53,468 nt of DNA, from the NCBI GenBank assembly GCA_024763075.1, contig JANTGF010000019.1, positions 1 to 53,468 of the forward strand. Reading direction: 5' to 3'. Source of the stretch: Bacteroidales bacterium (GTDB lineage: Bacteria > Bacteroidota > Bacteroidia > Bacteroidales > VadinHA17). The notes beneath the pieces were generated by a model. It was not told the origin of the DNA, made no database searches, and saw only the letters and a program-made list of their open reading frames with translations. Both the position numbers and the translations under genes were made by a program. Below are positions 44,903 through 53,415 of this stretch, in pieces. The stretch's first letter is position 1. Each line of letters opens with the position of its first letter.

Positions 44903-46324
44903 ATGAAAGATTATAAAATTTATATCGGGGGTAAATTTATTTCTACACAAAACGTTCTTGAGGTCATTAACCCATTTACAGGCAAATGTTTTGCCAAAAC
45001 ATATCTTGCCGGTTCTGTTGAGTTGGAAGAAGCGATCGTAGCGGGTAAATCTGCTGAGAGAACAATGAAAAGTATGCCTGCCTTCAAGAAATTTGAAGCC
45101 TTAATGAAAATCTCAAATGAAATTAAAAAGAAAAGAACTCACCTTGCGGAAGTTTTATCCATGGAATCAGGGAAGCCTATCCGCTATGCTTTAGGTGAGA
45201 TAGACCGGGCTGTACAGACTTTTCTTGTGGCTGCTGAAGAATCTAAAAGAATTCCCGGTGAATACCTCAGCCTGGACTGGACTCTTCCTGGAGAAGGAAA
45301 GGAAGGTTGGGTAAAATACTTTCCTGTTGGGCTGGTTGCAGGAATAGCCCCTTTTAATTTTCCACTGAACCTGGCAGTTCATAAAATTGCACCTGCCCTT
45401 GCAGCCGGGAATCCCATAATTTTAAAGCCTTCCCGTTCTACACCACTTTCAGTCCTTGAACTTGCTGAGATAGTCGCGGGTACATCTTTCCCTGAAGGAG
45501 CGCTTTCTGTTTTGCCCATGGATCGGAAAGCAGGAAATCAGCTGGTTACCGATGACAGGGTTAAAGTGTTAAGCTTTACAGGCTCTCCACTTGTGGGTTG
45601 GAAAATGAAACAGGAAGCCGGTAGGAAGAAAGTGATCTTGGAACTGGGAGGAAATGCGGGAGTGGTTATTACCGGTTCTGCTGACATAGATCATGCAGTT
45701 AAGAAATGTCTTGTGGGGGGATATGCTTATTCCGGGCAGGTTTGTATTCATGTACAACGGATTTATGTTCAGGATTCTGTTTTTGATGAGTTTGCAGCAA
45801 AGTTTACAACAGAGGTTAGCCGGTTAAAGGTGGGTAACCCTCTGGCTCCGGAAACGGATATTTCTGTAATGATTGACAAAGACAATGCCGACAGGGTTGA
45901 AGAATGGGTAAATGAGGCTGTTAATGATGGTGCAAAAGTCCTCAGCGGAGGTAAGAAAAAAGATGCTTTCTTTGAACCAACCCTTCTTACCTCAACGCAT
46001 AGTGATATGAAAGTTTGCTCGCTAGAGGTGTTTGGACCGGTGGTTACTCTGGAGAAATACCGTTCATTTGAAAAAGCATTGGAATACATCAATGATTCGA
46101 GATATGGCCTGCAGGCCGGGATATTTACAAATGATCTCTCTGAAATGGATCGTGCATTCAGTGAGCTGGATGTGGGTGGGGTTATTATCAATGATGTCCC
46201 TACTTTCAGAGTGGATCATATGCCCTATGGAGGGGTTAAGGATTCCGGTCTGGGAAGGGAAGGCCTGAAATATGCTATAGCTGAGTTGATGGAACCAAAA
46301 CTTCTGGTAAAGAATAAAGCCTGA
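44903..46324 (+). CDS. NAD(P)-dependent aldehyde dehydrogenase
   Basis: The 473-residue cytoplasmic enzyme has the full aldehyde dehydrogenase fold. The cofactor strand is GIAPFNFPLNL with ILKPSRSTPLS. The general base Glu247 is in LELGGNAG, the nucleophile Cys281 in SGQVCIHVQR, and the late EVFGPVV and GGVKDSGLGREG motifs are present. It should oxidise an aldehyde to an acid. The substrate is not apparent; the sequence is of the broad succinate-semialdehyde, lactaldehyde and glyceraldehyde-3-phosphate group rather than the fatty-aldehyde group. It is a single gene divergent from a DMT permease, with its own promoter. Catalytic residues are intact. Confidence 0.94.
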   Translation: MKDYKIYIGGKFISTQNVLEVINPFTGKCFAKTYLAGSVELEEAIVAGKSAERTMKSMPAFKKFEALMKISNEIKKKRTHLAEVLSMESGKPIRYALGEIDRAVQTFLVAAEESKRIPGEYLSLDWTLPGEGKEGWVKYFPVGLVAGIAPFNFPLNLAVHKIAPALAAGNPIILKPSRSTPLSVLELAEIVAGTSFPEGALSVLPMDRKAGNQLVTDDRVKVLSFTGSPLVGWKMKQEAGRKKVILELGGNAGVVITGSADIDHAVKKCLVGGYAYSGQVCIHVQRIYVQDSVFDEFAAKFTTEVSRLKVGNPLAPETDISVMIDKDNADRVEEWVNEAVNDGAKVLSGGKKKDAFFEPTLLTSTHSDMKVCSLEVFGPVVTLEKYRSFEKALEYINDSRYGLQAGIFTNDLSEMDRAFSELDVGGVIINDVPTFRVDHMPYGGVKDSGLGREGLKYAIAELMEPKLLVKNKA

Positions 46325-46419
46325 GTTATATTTCGTTTTTAAAGTTTAAATTTGATCGGTTTTGGCCTGTTTTCCAAACAAATATTACTTGTTCTCGTAA
46401 GAGTACATGCAGATTTTTT

Positions 46420-46449
46420 TTTGTTTGTTCATATCATTTCTTACTTTTG
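46420..46449 (+). promoter_or_regulatory. Promoter of the LysE-family gene
   Basis: TTTG (46420-46423) and TACTTTTG (46442-46449) are 18 bases apart, a near-ideal Bacteroidota promoter. It lies inside the longest open frame, which begins at 46407. Translation must therefore start downstream, at 46509. Confidence 0.8.
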
Positions 46450-46508
46450 CATGGTTTTTGCGACACCAATATGTTGCGTTAAATGCAATTTTGATTGAAA
46501 AAACGAGT

Positions 46509-47135
46509 ATGGATATATTATTATTGGTAAAAGGAGTATTAATTGGCCTGATGATGTCTTTCCCTTTAGGGCCAATGGGTTTATTGTGCATTCAGAGAAC
46601 TATAAATAATGGTAGAACCTCCGGTTTTTTGTCCGGGATGGGAGTGGCAACAGCAGATACGATTTATGCGATAATTGCGGGATTCGGAGCCTCATTTCTG
46701 GTTCATTTTATCGAAGAAAGACAGTTTGTTTTTCATATAATTGGTTCAGGGGTCATAATCTTACTTGGAATAAATATATTTCTGAGCAACCCAATAAAGA
46801 AGTTCCGGTTCAGGAAAAATGGAAATGCAAAGTATAAGTGGCATTTCTTCTCAAGTTTGATGATAACCTTAACAAATCCTTTTATTTTATTTGCTTTCCT
46901 TGCAGTTTTCACGACTCTTAACTTATTGGATAAGAATTCATTCATGCCGGCAATTACCATTATCTTCGGTATTTTTGCCGGAGCTACTACTTCCTGGTTT
47001 ATTCTTAGTTCCGTAGTAAACCGTTTCAGAGCAAAATTCAGATTAAGAAGAATCTTCTGGATGAATAAAATTGCAGGTTTCGTTATTTTGGTATTTGGTT
47101 TTGTGGCCATCATCAATATTCTGATCGCACATTAA
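46509..47135 (+). CDS. LysE-family amino acid exporter
   Basis: Starting at the ATG at 46509 the protein has 208 residues and begins MDILLLVKGVLIGLMMSFPLGPMGLLC. It has six hydrophobic segments and the LysE/RhtB hallmark SFPLGPMGLLCIQRTINNGR followed by GVATADTIYAIIAGFG. Such proteins export amino acids or related metabolites from the cytoplasm; the substrate is unknown. The frame can be extended back to 46407, but a strong promoter lies inside that extension, so the longer version is rejected. A probable terminator overlaps the stop. Confidence 0.9.
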   Translation: MDILLLVKGVLIGLMMSFPLGPMGLLCIQRTINNGRTSGFLSGMGVATADTIYAIIAGFGASFLVHFIEERQFVFHIIGSGVIILLGINIFLSNPIKKFRFRKNGNAKYKWHFFSSLMITLTNPFILFAFLAVFTTLNLLDKNSFMPAITIIFGIFAGATTSWFILSSVVNRFRAKFRLRRIFWMNKIAGFVILVFGFVAIINILIAH

Positions 47136-47158
47136 AACCAGAATCAGGTTTTTCTTTC
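47134..47158 (+). terminator. Probable terminator after LysE-family gene
   Basis: AAAACC and GGTTTT form a six-base-pair stem around a seven-base loop, overlapping the stop codon and followed by TTTCTTTCTTTC. Modest stem, U-rich tail. The rest of the 249-base gap before the dipeptidase is AT-rich low-complexity sequence with no gene. Confidence 0.5.
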
Positions 47159-47384
47159 TTTCTATCTACATACATACGTGCGAAAGTCTTCAGCTTTTAT
47201 GATATCCTGTCAGAAAGCAAATTATTTAATTGTTTTTTAAGCTTTGATTAAATTTTATGTTTAATTTTGAACCATATGTATTTATTTATCGGTATAGATA
47301 GATAATTTAATAGAAATTTTGATGGTTTTTTGCAAGTATCGGTATTTTGCCAAAGCTGTCAGGTAATTATACAAATTTAAACTT

Positions 47385-48596
47385 ATGAAAATTGTTGCAG
47401 GAATTTTTGGTTTCTTTGTTTTACTTGTGTCGTGTCAGAACAGTACAGAATCAGTAGAAGATAAGGCGGCCCGGATTCATGACCAGGTTTTTACAGTTGA
47501 TACACATTGTGATACCCCCATGATGTTATTCAGGGAAGGTTATGATCCCGGGAAAAAGAATGAAATGGGGAAGGTAGATTTTGTCCGGATGAAAGAGGGT
47601 GGAATGGATGCTATGTTTTTCGCGGTTTTTACTGGTCAGGGCCTTCGTACGGACGAAGCGAATGCCAGGGTAAAGGCCAAAGCAAATGAGATTATCGATT
47701 CCATTTATGCTGCAGTAAAACGTTATCCGGATCTGGCAACGGTTTGTACTTCTCCCGAAGATGGATACAAAGCTGAAAAAGAAGGAAAAAGAGCCATTTA
47801 TCTTGGAATGGAGAACGGTTATCCGATTGGCAGGGATATAAGTCTTGTTAAAAACTATTATGAACGTGGTATCAGATATGTTACCTTATGCCATACTTCC
47901 AACAATGATATTTGTGATTCATCTACTGACAGAAAAGGAAGTGAATACAACGGTCTTAGTGAGTTTGGGGACTCTGTTGTTAAAGAAATGAATCGTTTGG
48001 GGATGATTGTAGATGTTTCTCATATTTCTGATAGTTCGTTTTACGATGTAATCCGCCTTACCAGGGCACCAGTGATTGCATCCCATTCCTGTGCAAGAGC
48101 TCTTTGTGATAACCCCCGGAACATGAATGATGATATGCTGAGGATGCTTGCTGAAAATGGTGGTGTAATTCAAATGTGTATTTTAAGTGATTATGTAAAG
48201 ACTCCTGAGCCTTATCCGGCCAGGGATTCAGCTTTTGCAGAATTAAGAAAGAAATTTGAAAATTTTGATGAAATGACAGATGATGAAAAACAGCAAGTAC
48301 GGCAGGAATGGTCAGATCTTCGAAAGAAGTATCCCCGTAAACTTGCTACTGTTTCTGACGTTGTTGATCACATTGACCATATTGTAGAAGTTGCAGGAAT
48401 AGATCATGTCGGAATTGGCACTGACTTTGATGGTGGAGGTGGTGTTGAAGGTTGTAATGATGTTAGTGAGATGGGAAATATAACTCTTGAGCTTGTAAAA
48501 CGCGGATACACAGAAAACGAAATAGAAAAAATCTGGGGCGGGAATTTTATGCGTGTTTTCAGGGAAGTCAGGGAAAAATCTCAAAAGAGCAGTTAA
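47385..48596 (+). CDS. Membrane dipeptidase (peptidase M19) lipoprotein
   Basis: M19 enzymes are zinc dipeptidases of the TIM-barrel amidohydrolase type, related to mammalian renal dipeptidase. The 403-residue product has a lipoprotein signal peptide ending LLVSC (Cys17), so it should be membrane-anchored in the periplasm. Metal ligands are visible as DTHCDTP, the bridging glutamate in LGMENGYP, and the histidines in DVSHISD and ASHSCARAL. The final aspartate is in GIGTDFDGGGG. Residues 275-320 form a charged insertion. It probably recycles dipeptides, possibly including D-amino-acid-containing ones. Single gene; a TATTTTG near 47341 resembles a -7 box but is one base short. Confidence 0.94.
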   Translation: MKIVAGIFGFFVLLVSCQNSTESVEDKAARIHDQVFTVDTHCDTPMMLFREGYDPGKKNEMGKVDFVRMKEGGMDAMFFAVFTGQGLRTDEANARVKAKANEIIDSIYAAVKRYPDLATVCTSPEDGYKAEKEGKRAIYLGMENGYPIGRDISLVKNYYERGIRYVTLCHTSNNDICDSSTDRKGSEYNGLSEFGDSVVKEMNRLGMIVDVSHISDSSFYDVIRLTRAPVIASHSCARALCDNPRNMNDDMLRMLAENGGVIQMCILSDYVKTPEPYPARDSAFAELRKKFENFDEMTDDEKQQVRQEWSDLRKKYPRKLATVSDVVDHIDHIVEVAGIDHVGIGTDFDGGGGVEGCNDVSEMGNITLELVKRGYTENEIEKIWGGNFMRVFREVREKSQKSS

Positions 48597-48669
48597 TCCT
48601 ATTTTTATCCCGTAAAATCGCCCAAATGGGTTTGAAAGTCAGTTTACTATTTAAGTAAACGGGAGTTCT

Positions 48670-49341
48670 CTAAACATTTGCCAATGCGCTGTTCAGTGAT
48701 TCAAAACGTATCTGGTAATCTCTTATGGACCGGCTAATTACTTCATGAGCTTCATCAATACCATAAGTGTGGGTGATTTCGCAATCTCTTTTATTTCCGG
48801 GAAGGTCTTTGTAAGTGAGGAAGTAATGTTTTAGCCGGGCAATTACCATTGGGGGGCAGTCGTCTATGTTTTTATAAGCTCCATAAACAGCATCATTGTT
48901 CAGTACGGCAATTATTTTGTCATCTGCTTCATTCCCATCTATCATCCGGAAACCACCTATCGGACGTGCCCTTACAAGTATATCTCCATGTGTTATCTCT
49001 TTCTCTGTAAGAATGCAAATATCAACTGGATCACTATCTCCTTTTATATTTTCATTACCGGTTTTTTCCTGGCTCAGTTCAGCTACCTTTTCTCCACTAT
49101 AGGTCTGGGGAATGAATCCGTATAAGGCAGGGACAAGGTTTGAATACTTCTGGGGTCTGTCAATTTTAAGGTATCCTGTTACTTTGTCAACTTCATATTT
49201 TACAGTATCGGTTGGTACCATTTCAACATAGCAGGTTAATACTTCCGGTGCTTCACTCCCTATCTCAACCCCATGCCATGGATGTGATTTATACCGCAGT
49301 CCCATTAACCGTCCTATGGGATCCATTATCTTTGAACTCAT
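48670..49341 (-). CDS. ppa: Inorganic pyrophosphatase (family I)
   Basis: The enzyme hydrolyses pyrophosphate to two phosphates, pulling biosynthetic reactions forward. The 223-residue protein carries the family I signature GDSDPVDICIL with its metal-binding aspartates, the YKVDKVTG-like strand (YEVDKVTGYLKIDRPQ) and GGFRMIDGNEADDKIIAV. It is somewhat longer than E. coli Ppa (176), as in other Bacteroidota. The ATG at 49341 has a good -7 box upstream at 49368-49375. Confidence 0.95.
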   Translation of the reverse strand: MSSKIMDPIGRLMGLRYKSHPWHGVEIGSEAPEVLTCYVEMVPTDTVKYEVDKVTGYLKIDRPQKYSNLVPALYGFIPQTYSGEKVAELSQEKTGNENIKGDSDPVDICILTEKEITHGDILVRARPIGGFRMIDGNEADDKIIAVLNNDAVYGAYKNIDDCPPMVIARLKHYFLTYKDLPGNKRDCEITHTYGIDEAHEVISRSIRDYQIRFESLNSALANV

Positions 49342-49367
49342 AAATTTGTAGTATTAGTAATTTAGTG

Positions 49368-49375
49368 CAAAGTTA
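49368..49375 (-). promoter_or_regulatory. ppa -7 promoter box
   Basis: On the minus strand this reads TAACTTTG, a full TAnnTTTG match, 26 bases before the ppa ATG. Confidence 0.7.
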
Positions 49376-49413
49376 TTATTTCCAGTGGAATAAATATAAA
49401 GATATGCAATCAT

Positions 49414-50709
49414 TTACAGCAAGGGTATAAGCTTTTCCAATCCAACCAGCCTGGATCCTTTTAATAAGATGGTACTTTTAACAGGAGGGTTCATTTTAAA
49501 ATATTCAATGGATTCTTCAATATTACTAAAAGTATGAATGTCCATTTCGTTTGTAACTTCTTTAAAATTGTTCCCTATCAGAAAAGTTTTAAGATCTGGT
49601 TTGTTTTGAATCAATTCTGCCATCCGGTGATGTTCATACCAGGTGTCACCTCCCAGTTCCAGCATATCACCCAGAATTAAAATTTTATTTTTTTCCTTTA
49701 GTTTAAGAAATTCATTGACTGAGGCCTCCATGCTTGTAGGGTTTGCATTATAAGCATCGAGTATCAGTGTATTATTCTCCGTTAGAAATACCTGGGATCT
49801 GTTATTTTGTGGAATGTATGATTCAACAGCAGATTTGACCTTCTCTGAATCCAGTCCAAAATATTTACCCACTGCAATACCGGCAACAAGATTTTCAAGA
49901 TTATATGATCCGAATAGCTGAGTATTCAGGGTGTACTCCTCATTATTAATTTTCCAGAGAACCTTCAAAAACGGGACTGAATTAATTACACTGAAACTTC
50001 CGCAATTCTCAACTCCATTTGGATTATATGGTATTGTTGAATCTGAAGGTTTAAGAAGATCCATTAATCGCTTATTACCGGTATTTACAAAAATATTTCC
50101 ATTATTTTTCCGGAGCCATTCATAGAGTTCCGCCTTTGCTTTCACTACATTCTCAAAAGAACCGAATTCTCCTATATGAGCGCGGCCAATATTTGTTATT
50201 AAGCCATGTGTAGGCTTGATAATTTTACACAGAGATGCAATTTCCCCCGGGTGATTGGCTCCGACTTCCACAATTGCAAATTGGGTGTCATTCTTAATCC
50301 TTAAAAGTGTAAGGGGTACACCGATATGGTTGTTGAGATTGCCTTTTGTTGAAACTGTTTTCCATTTCAGTCCCATTATAGTTGCAAGGAGCTCTTTTGT
50401 AGTAGTTTTACCGTTTGACCCGGTAATTGCAATCACCGGGATATCCATTTGTTCCCGATGATACATTGCAAGTGATTGCAATGTTTTCAGAACATCATCT
50501 ACTAAAATGTATCTGGCATCTTTCTTATAAGATGGATTATCAATGATGGCAAATGAACATCCGTTTTCGAGAGCCAGGGCAGCATATTTGTTCCCATCGA
50601 AGTTGTCTCCTTTCAGGGCAAAAAAGATCAGTCCGTTCGTAACATTCCTGGAATCGGTAGTGATGCCGGAAGTAGCCAGGAAGATACTGTAAAGCTTTTT
50701 GATATTCAT
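49414..50709 (-). CDS. murF: UDP-N-acetylmuramoyl-tripeptide--D-alanyl-D-alanine ligase
   Basis: MurF attaches D-Ala-D-Ala to the UDP-MurNAc-tripeptide, the last cytoplasmic step of peptidoglycan precursor synthesis. The 431-residue protein has the N-terminal substrate domain (SGITTDSRNVTNGLIFFALKG), the ATP P-loop ITGSNGKTTTKELL (about 94-107), the EVGANHPGEI motif, NLENLVAGIAVG and the C-terminal AYNANPTSMEAS motif. Length is typical. It lies 62 bases downstream of gldJ on the same strand, a neighbourhood also seen in other Bacteroidota, but a terminator-like hairpin lies between. No other mur gene is in the window. Confidence 0.96.
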   Translation of the reverse strand: MNIKKLYSIFLATSGITTDSRNVTNGLIFFALKGDNFDGNKYAALALENGCSFAIIDNPSYKKDARYILVDDVLKTLQSLAMYHREQMDIPVIAITGSNGKTTTKELLATIMGLKWKTVSTKGNLNNHIGVPLTLLRIKNDTQFAIVEVGANHPGEIASLCKIIKPTHGLITNIGRAHIGEFGSFENVVKAKAELYEWLRKNNGNIFVNTGNKRLMDLLKPSDSTIPYNPNGVENCGSFSVINSVPFLKVLWKINNEEYTLNTQLFGSYNLENLVAGIAVGKYFGLDSEKVKSAVESYIPQNNRSQVFLTENNTLILDAYNANPTSMEASVNEFLKLKEKNKILILGDMLELGGDTWYEHHRMAELIQNKPDLKTFLIGNNFKEVTNEMDIHTFSNIEESIEYFKMNPPVKSTILLKGSRLVGLEKLIPLL

Positions 50710-50723
50710 GGACTGCTAAAATA

Positions 50724-50756
50724 AAAAAAACCCCATTAAAAAATGAGGTTTTTTTA
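50724..50756 (-). terminator. Terminator between gldJ and murF
   Basis: On the minus strand, AAACCTCAT pairs with ATGGGGTTT (one G-U pair) around a short T-rich loop and is followed by a long T run. It would end most gldJ transcripts before murF, although read-through is possible. Confidence 0.7.
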
Positions 50757-50771
50757 TGAAAAATATTCTTT

Positions 50772-52265
50772 TTACATTCCAGATGGTGATCCTACCCGTA
50801 TCATTGCACACCTGAAACCAATATCGTCACGAGATTTATTTTCATCCAGGAATCTTCTTGAACCTGGTGTTAACCAATAGGGTTTGTCTCTCCAGGAACC
50901 GCCTTTGTAAACTCTGGCTTTATCAGAAACCAGGGAATTAAAATCATTAGGATCCTGAGAATACATATTTCCTGATCCTTGAAGATTATCTGTATTCCAG
51001 TCAGAACTTCCATCTGGTTTCATTGATGACATTACATCACCGTCTTTGTAATTCCTGTTATCTGCTTTTTGATAGTTATGCCTTCCGGCTGCTTCATCAG
51101 CGCTAATTTCAACATAGCGAAGTCTTCCCAGGCTGTCTTTTTCAGCAATTGAGCCATCTTCATTTCTTGCTTTAACCTTAAAGATGTTTCCTCTGAAAGG
51201 GTTGAATTCATCAACTTCATAGCTGTTTTGTTGCCGGTAAACATCCTGAACCCATTCGTTAACATTACCTGCCATACAATAAAGGTTATTATCGTTTGGC
51301 CAGTATGATTTTACAGGGGCAGGGATACTTGCATTATCATTTAAATTGCCTGCGACACCCATCAGGTCACCTCTTCCTCGTGAGAAGTTTGCATAAAACT
51401 GTCCGCGTGATTTTCGGTTTGAATTTCTGAGGTAGTGACCATCCCACGGATAAATACGTCTTTCATAAACTCTTTCTTCAAAGGTATTTCCAATTAAAGC
51501 AAGAGCAGCATATTCCCATTCCGCTTCAGTCGGGAGCCGGTACCTGGGAAGCAAGATTCCGTCTTCCAGGTTCACCCTTCTTTCTTCTTTATTTGGATCC
51601 ATGCTTGGAAGGTTCTGATTAACAACTCCCTCGTATTGACCTGCCAGATAAGATTCAGTGTTAAAGTTATCTGCATTTGCCTGATTTGGATCATAGTTAA
51701 GGATTCCCTGCTCAATCATTATTTTTTCGTTTACACGATCCGTTCTCCAGGAACAATAATCATTGGCCTGCAACCAGGTAACACCAACCACAGGATAATC
51801 ATTGTAAGAAGGATACCTGAAATAATACTGAACATAAGGTTCATTATATCCCAAAGGACTTCTCCAAACCAGTGTGTCAGGTAAAGCATTATGGTAAACT
51901 TCAGGATAATCAGTATAAACCCTTTGCAACCAATATAAATATTCTCTGTAATCTACATTTCTGACTTCAGTTTCATCCATATAGAATGAAGATACAGTAA
52001 CTCTTCTGGGTTCGTTATTGTAATCAAACATAACATCCTGTTCAACCCTGCCCATTGTGAAAGTACCACCTTCAATTAAAACCAGTCCCGGACCAGTCAC
52101 CTGCTCATGACCTTCAACAACTTCGAAACCTCCAAATTCCGGATCGTTATAGTTCCATCCGGTGGTAGAGGAAACATCATTACCACCCTTGAATAAATTA
52201 CAGGAAGTAACAAAAAGTAATCCAACAAGGATAAAAGGGATTAATCTTACTTTTCTAAAATTCAT
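50772..52265 (-). CDS. gldJ: Gliding motility / type IX secretion lipoprotein GldJ
   Basis: GldJ is a lipoprotein of the gliding and type IX secretion apparatus with a formylglycine-generating-enzyme (SUMF1-like) fold that is not known to be catalytic. The 497-residue product has a lipoprotein signal peptide ending LFVTSC (Cys22). GldJ-type motifs follow: STTGWNYNDPEFGGFEV, GPGLVLIEGGTFTMGRVEQD, YMDETEVRN, PVVGVTWLQANDYCSWRTDR, YRLPTEAEWEYAALAL and AGNVNEWVQDVYR. The final VYKGGSWRDKPYW and RRFLDENKSRDDIGFRC also fit. The STTGW start of the mature protein favours GldJ over GldK. It lies 88 bases downstream of a PorP/SprF gene and upstream of murF. Confidence 0.93.
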   Translation of the reverse strand: MNFRKVRLIPFILVGLLFVTSCNLFKGGNDVSSTTGWNYNDPEFGGFEVVEGHEQVTGPGLVLIEGGTFTMGRVEQDVMFDYNNEPRRVTVSSFYMDETEVRNVDYREYLYWLQRVYTDYPEVYHNALPDTLVWRSPLGYNEPYVQYYFRYPSYNDYPVVGVTWLQANDYCSWRTDRVNEKIMIEQGILNYDPNQANADNFNTESYLAGQYEGVVNQNLPSMDPNKEERRVNLEDGILLPRYRLPTEAEWEYAALALIGNTFEERVYERRIYPWDGHYLRNSNRKSRGQFYANFSRGRGDLMGVAGNLNDNASIPAPVKSYWPNDNNLYCMAGNVNEWVQDVYRQQNSYEVDEFNPFRGNIFKVKARNEDGSIAEKDSLGRLRYVEISADEAAGRHNYQKADNRNYKDGDVMSSMKPDGSSDWNTDNLQGSGNMYSQDPNDFNSLVSDKARVYKGGSWRDKPYWLTPGSRRFLDENKSRDDIGFRCAMIRVGSPSGM

Positions 52266-52303
52266 AATTTTACAGTTTTACAAATTATTTGAAAATTAGC
52301 TTA

Positions 52304-52311
52304 CAAATTTA
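52304..52311 (-). promoter_or_regulatory. gldJ -7 promoter box
   Basis: On the minus strand this reads TAAATTTG, a full TAnnTTTG match, about 38 bases before the gldJ ATG, suggesting gldJ can be transcribed independently of the upstream porP/sprF-like gene. Confidence 0.6.
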
Positions 52312-52353
52312 CTAAAGTTCAAGCTTAAGTGAGTGTTTTTTCTTTATTATTAA

Positions 52354-53415
52354 CTACAATACAGGTAGTTTTATTGTATTTTTTGCTTTTTTCATTTTAT
52401 TATACGGCAAACGAACAATTACAGAGACCTCATGTGCTCCCCCCGCAGGGTTAAATTTTGTCCGGTCACCGATGTAAACATCATAACTGTACGCAAGATT
52501 TATTAAAAGGTTTGAAAATCCAATGGAAAATATTAAAGAACTGGAATCAAATTGAAAGTCATGGCGCCCTGTAATTCCGGCAGAAACCTGTTTTTTGTTA
52601 ATAATAAAACCATAGTTCAGGTGTTGGAAGGTTTTTTGACCCAGGATGCTGATCAAAGGGGTCAGTATCCAGGCCTCTTCTTTTTTTGAAGTTCCTGAAA
52701 GATAAATATTTCGTGCTAAATGGGCAGTATATTTTCTTGGCAAAGCAGCATTCTCATTACCTGAATCAGACTGAATGGGTTGAGTCAGGTGAAAAACAGC
52801 AAGTCCACCGAACCAGTTGCCACCATAACCGGTGAATCCTACAGAATAGTCCATAAATAATTTTCGCCCGTCGCCTAAAACTTCCTGAGTTGGAAGCAGG
52901 CCTCCCCCAGAGGGATTTATCATGTCAGGAAAAATTAGTAAATCATTATTTACATTTCTTTGGTTCAGTGAAACCTGGAATCCTGCCTGTATATAGAAGT
53001 TATCTGAAACTCTGAGATGATAAGCATAAATAGCTGAGAAATGGAAATTATTTATCATGCCTTTTCCCATGTAATCATTAAAAACAACAAATCCAATGCC
53101 TCCGTGTAGTACTTCTACAGGCTGGTCATAGGATGCATAAAATGTTTCATACCGGGTAAGGGAGCCAGGCCATTGGTTTCTGTATATCAGAGAGATCCTT
53201 TTTTCCTGAAGGATACCTGAGAACCCCGGATTCCTGTACAAATACGAGGATGTGTGCTGGGAAAATACAGGATCCTGGGCATTTGAAACGGTTGCGATCA
53301 ATAAAAAGAATAGCAAAAAACAATCTAACCGGAATTGGAAAAGCATCCTGATTAATTTGACCCAAAACAGTCTGGCTACTTTTTTTGTTCCTGAAAGTTC
53401 AATCTTTATTTTCAT
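52354..53415 (-). CDS. PorP/SprF-family type IX secretion membrane protein
   Basis: PorP/SprF proteins are outer-membrane beta-barrels that help secrete or anchor specific substrates such as the adhesin SprB. The 353-residue product has a signal peptide ending SNAQ (residue 47 with this start) and the family hallmark mature N-terminus DPVFSQHTSSYLYRNPGFSG followed by SLIYRNQWPG. GGIGFVVFNDYMGKG and alternating barrel strands follow to the C-terminus. The first 24 residues before MLFQFRLD are charged and may not be translated; the ATG at 53343 gives a more normal signal peptide. No large adhesin gene is adjacent within the window. Orthology to PorP versus SprF cannot be decided here. Confidence 0.9.
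   Translation of the reverse strand: MKIKIELSGTKKVARLFWVKLIRMLFQFRLDCFLLFFLLIATVSNAQDPVFSQHTSSYLYRNPGFSGILQEKRISLIYRNQWPGSLTRYETFYASYDQPVEVLHGGIGFVVFNDYMGKGMINNFHFSAIYAYHLRVSDNFYIQAGFQVSLNQRNVNNDLLIFPDMINPSGGGLLPTQEVLGDGRKLFMDYSVGFTGYGGNWFGGLAVFHLTQPIQSDSGNENAALPRKYTAHLARNIYLSGTSKKEEAWILTPLISILGQKTFQHLNYGFIINKKQVSAGITGRHDFQFDSSSLIFSIGFSNLLINLAYSYDVYIGDRTKFNPAGGAHEVSVIVRLPYNKMKKAKNTIKLPVL

Noticed and set aside
47136-47384. TTTCTTTC and CATACATACG low-complexity runs as possible tandem repeats or CRISPR.
   Set aside because: The repeats are too short and irregular, with no spacers and no cas genes in the window.
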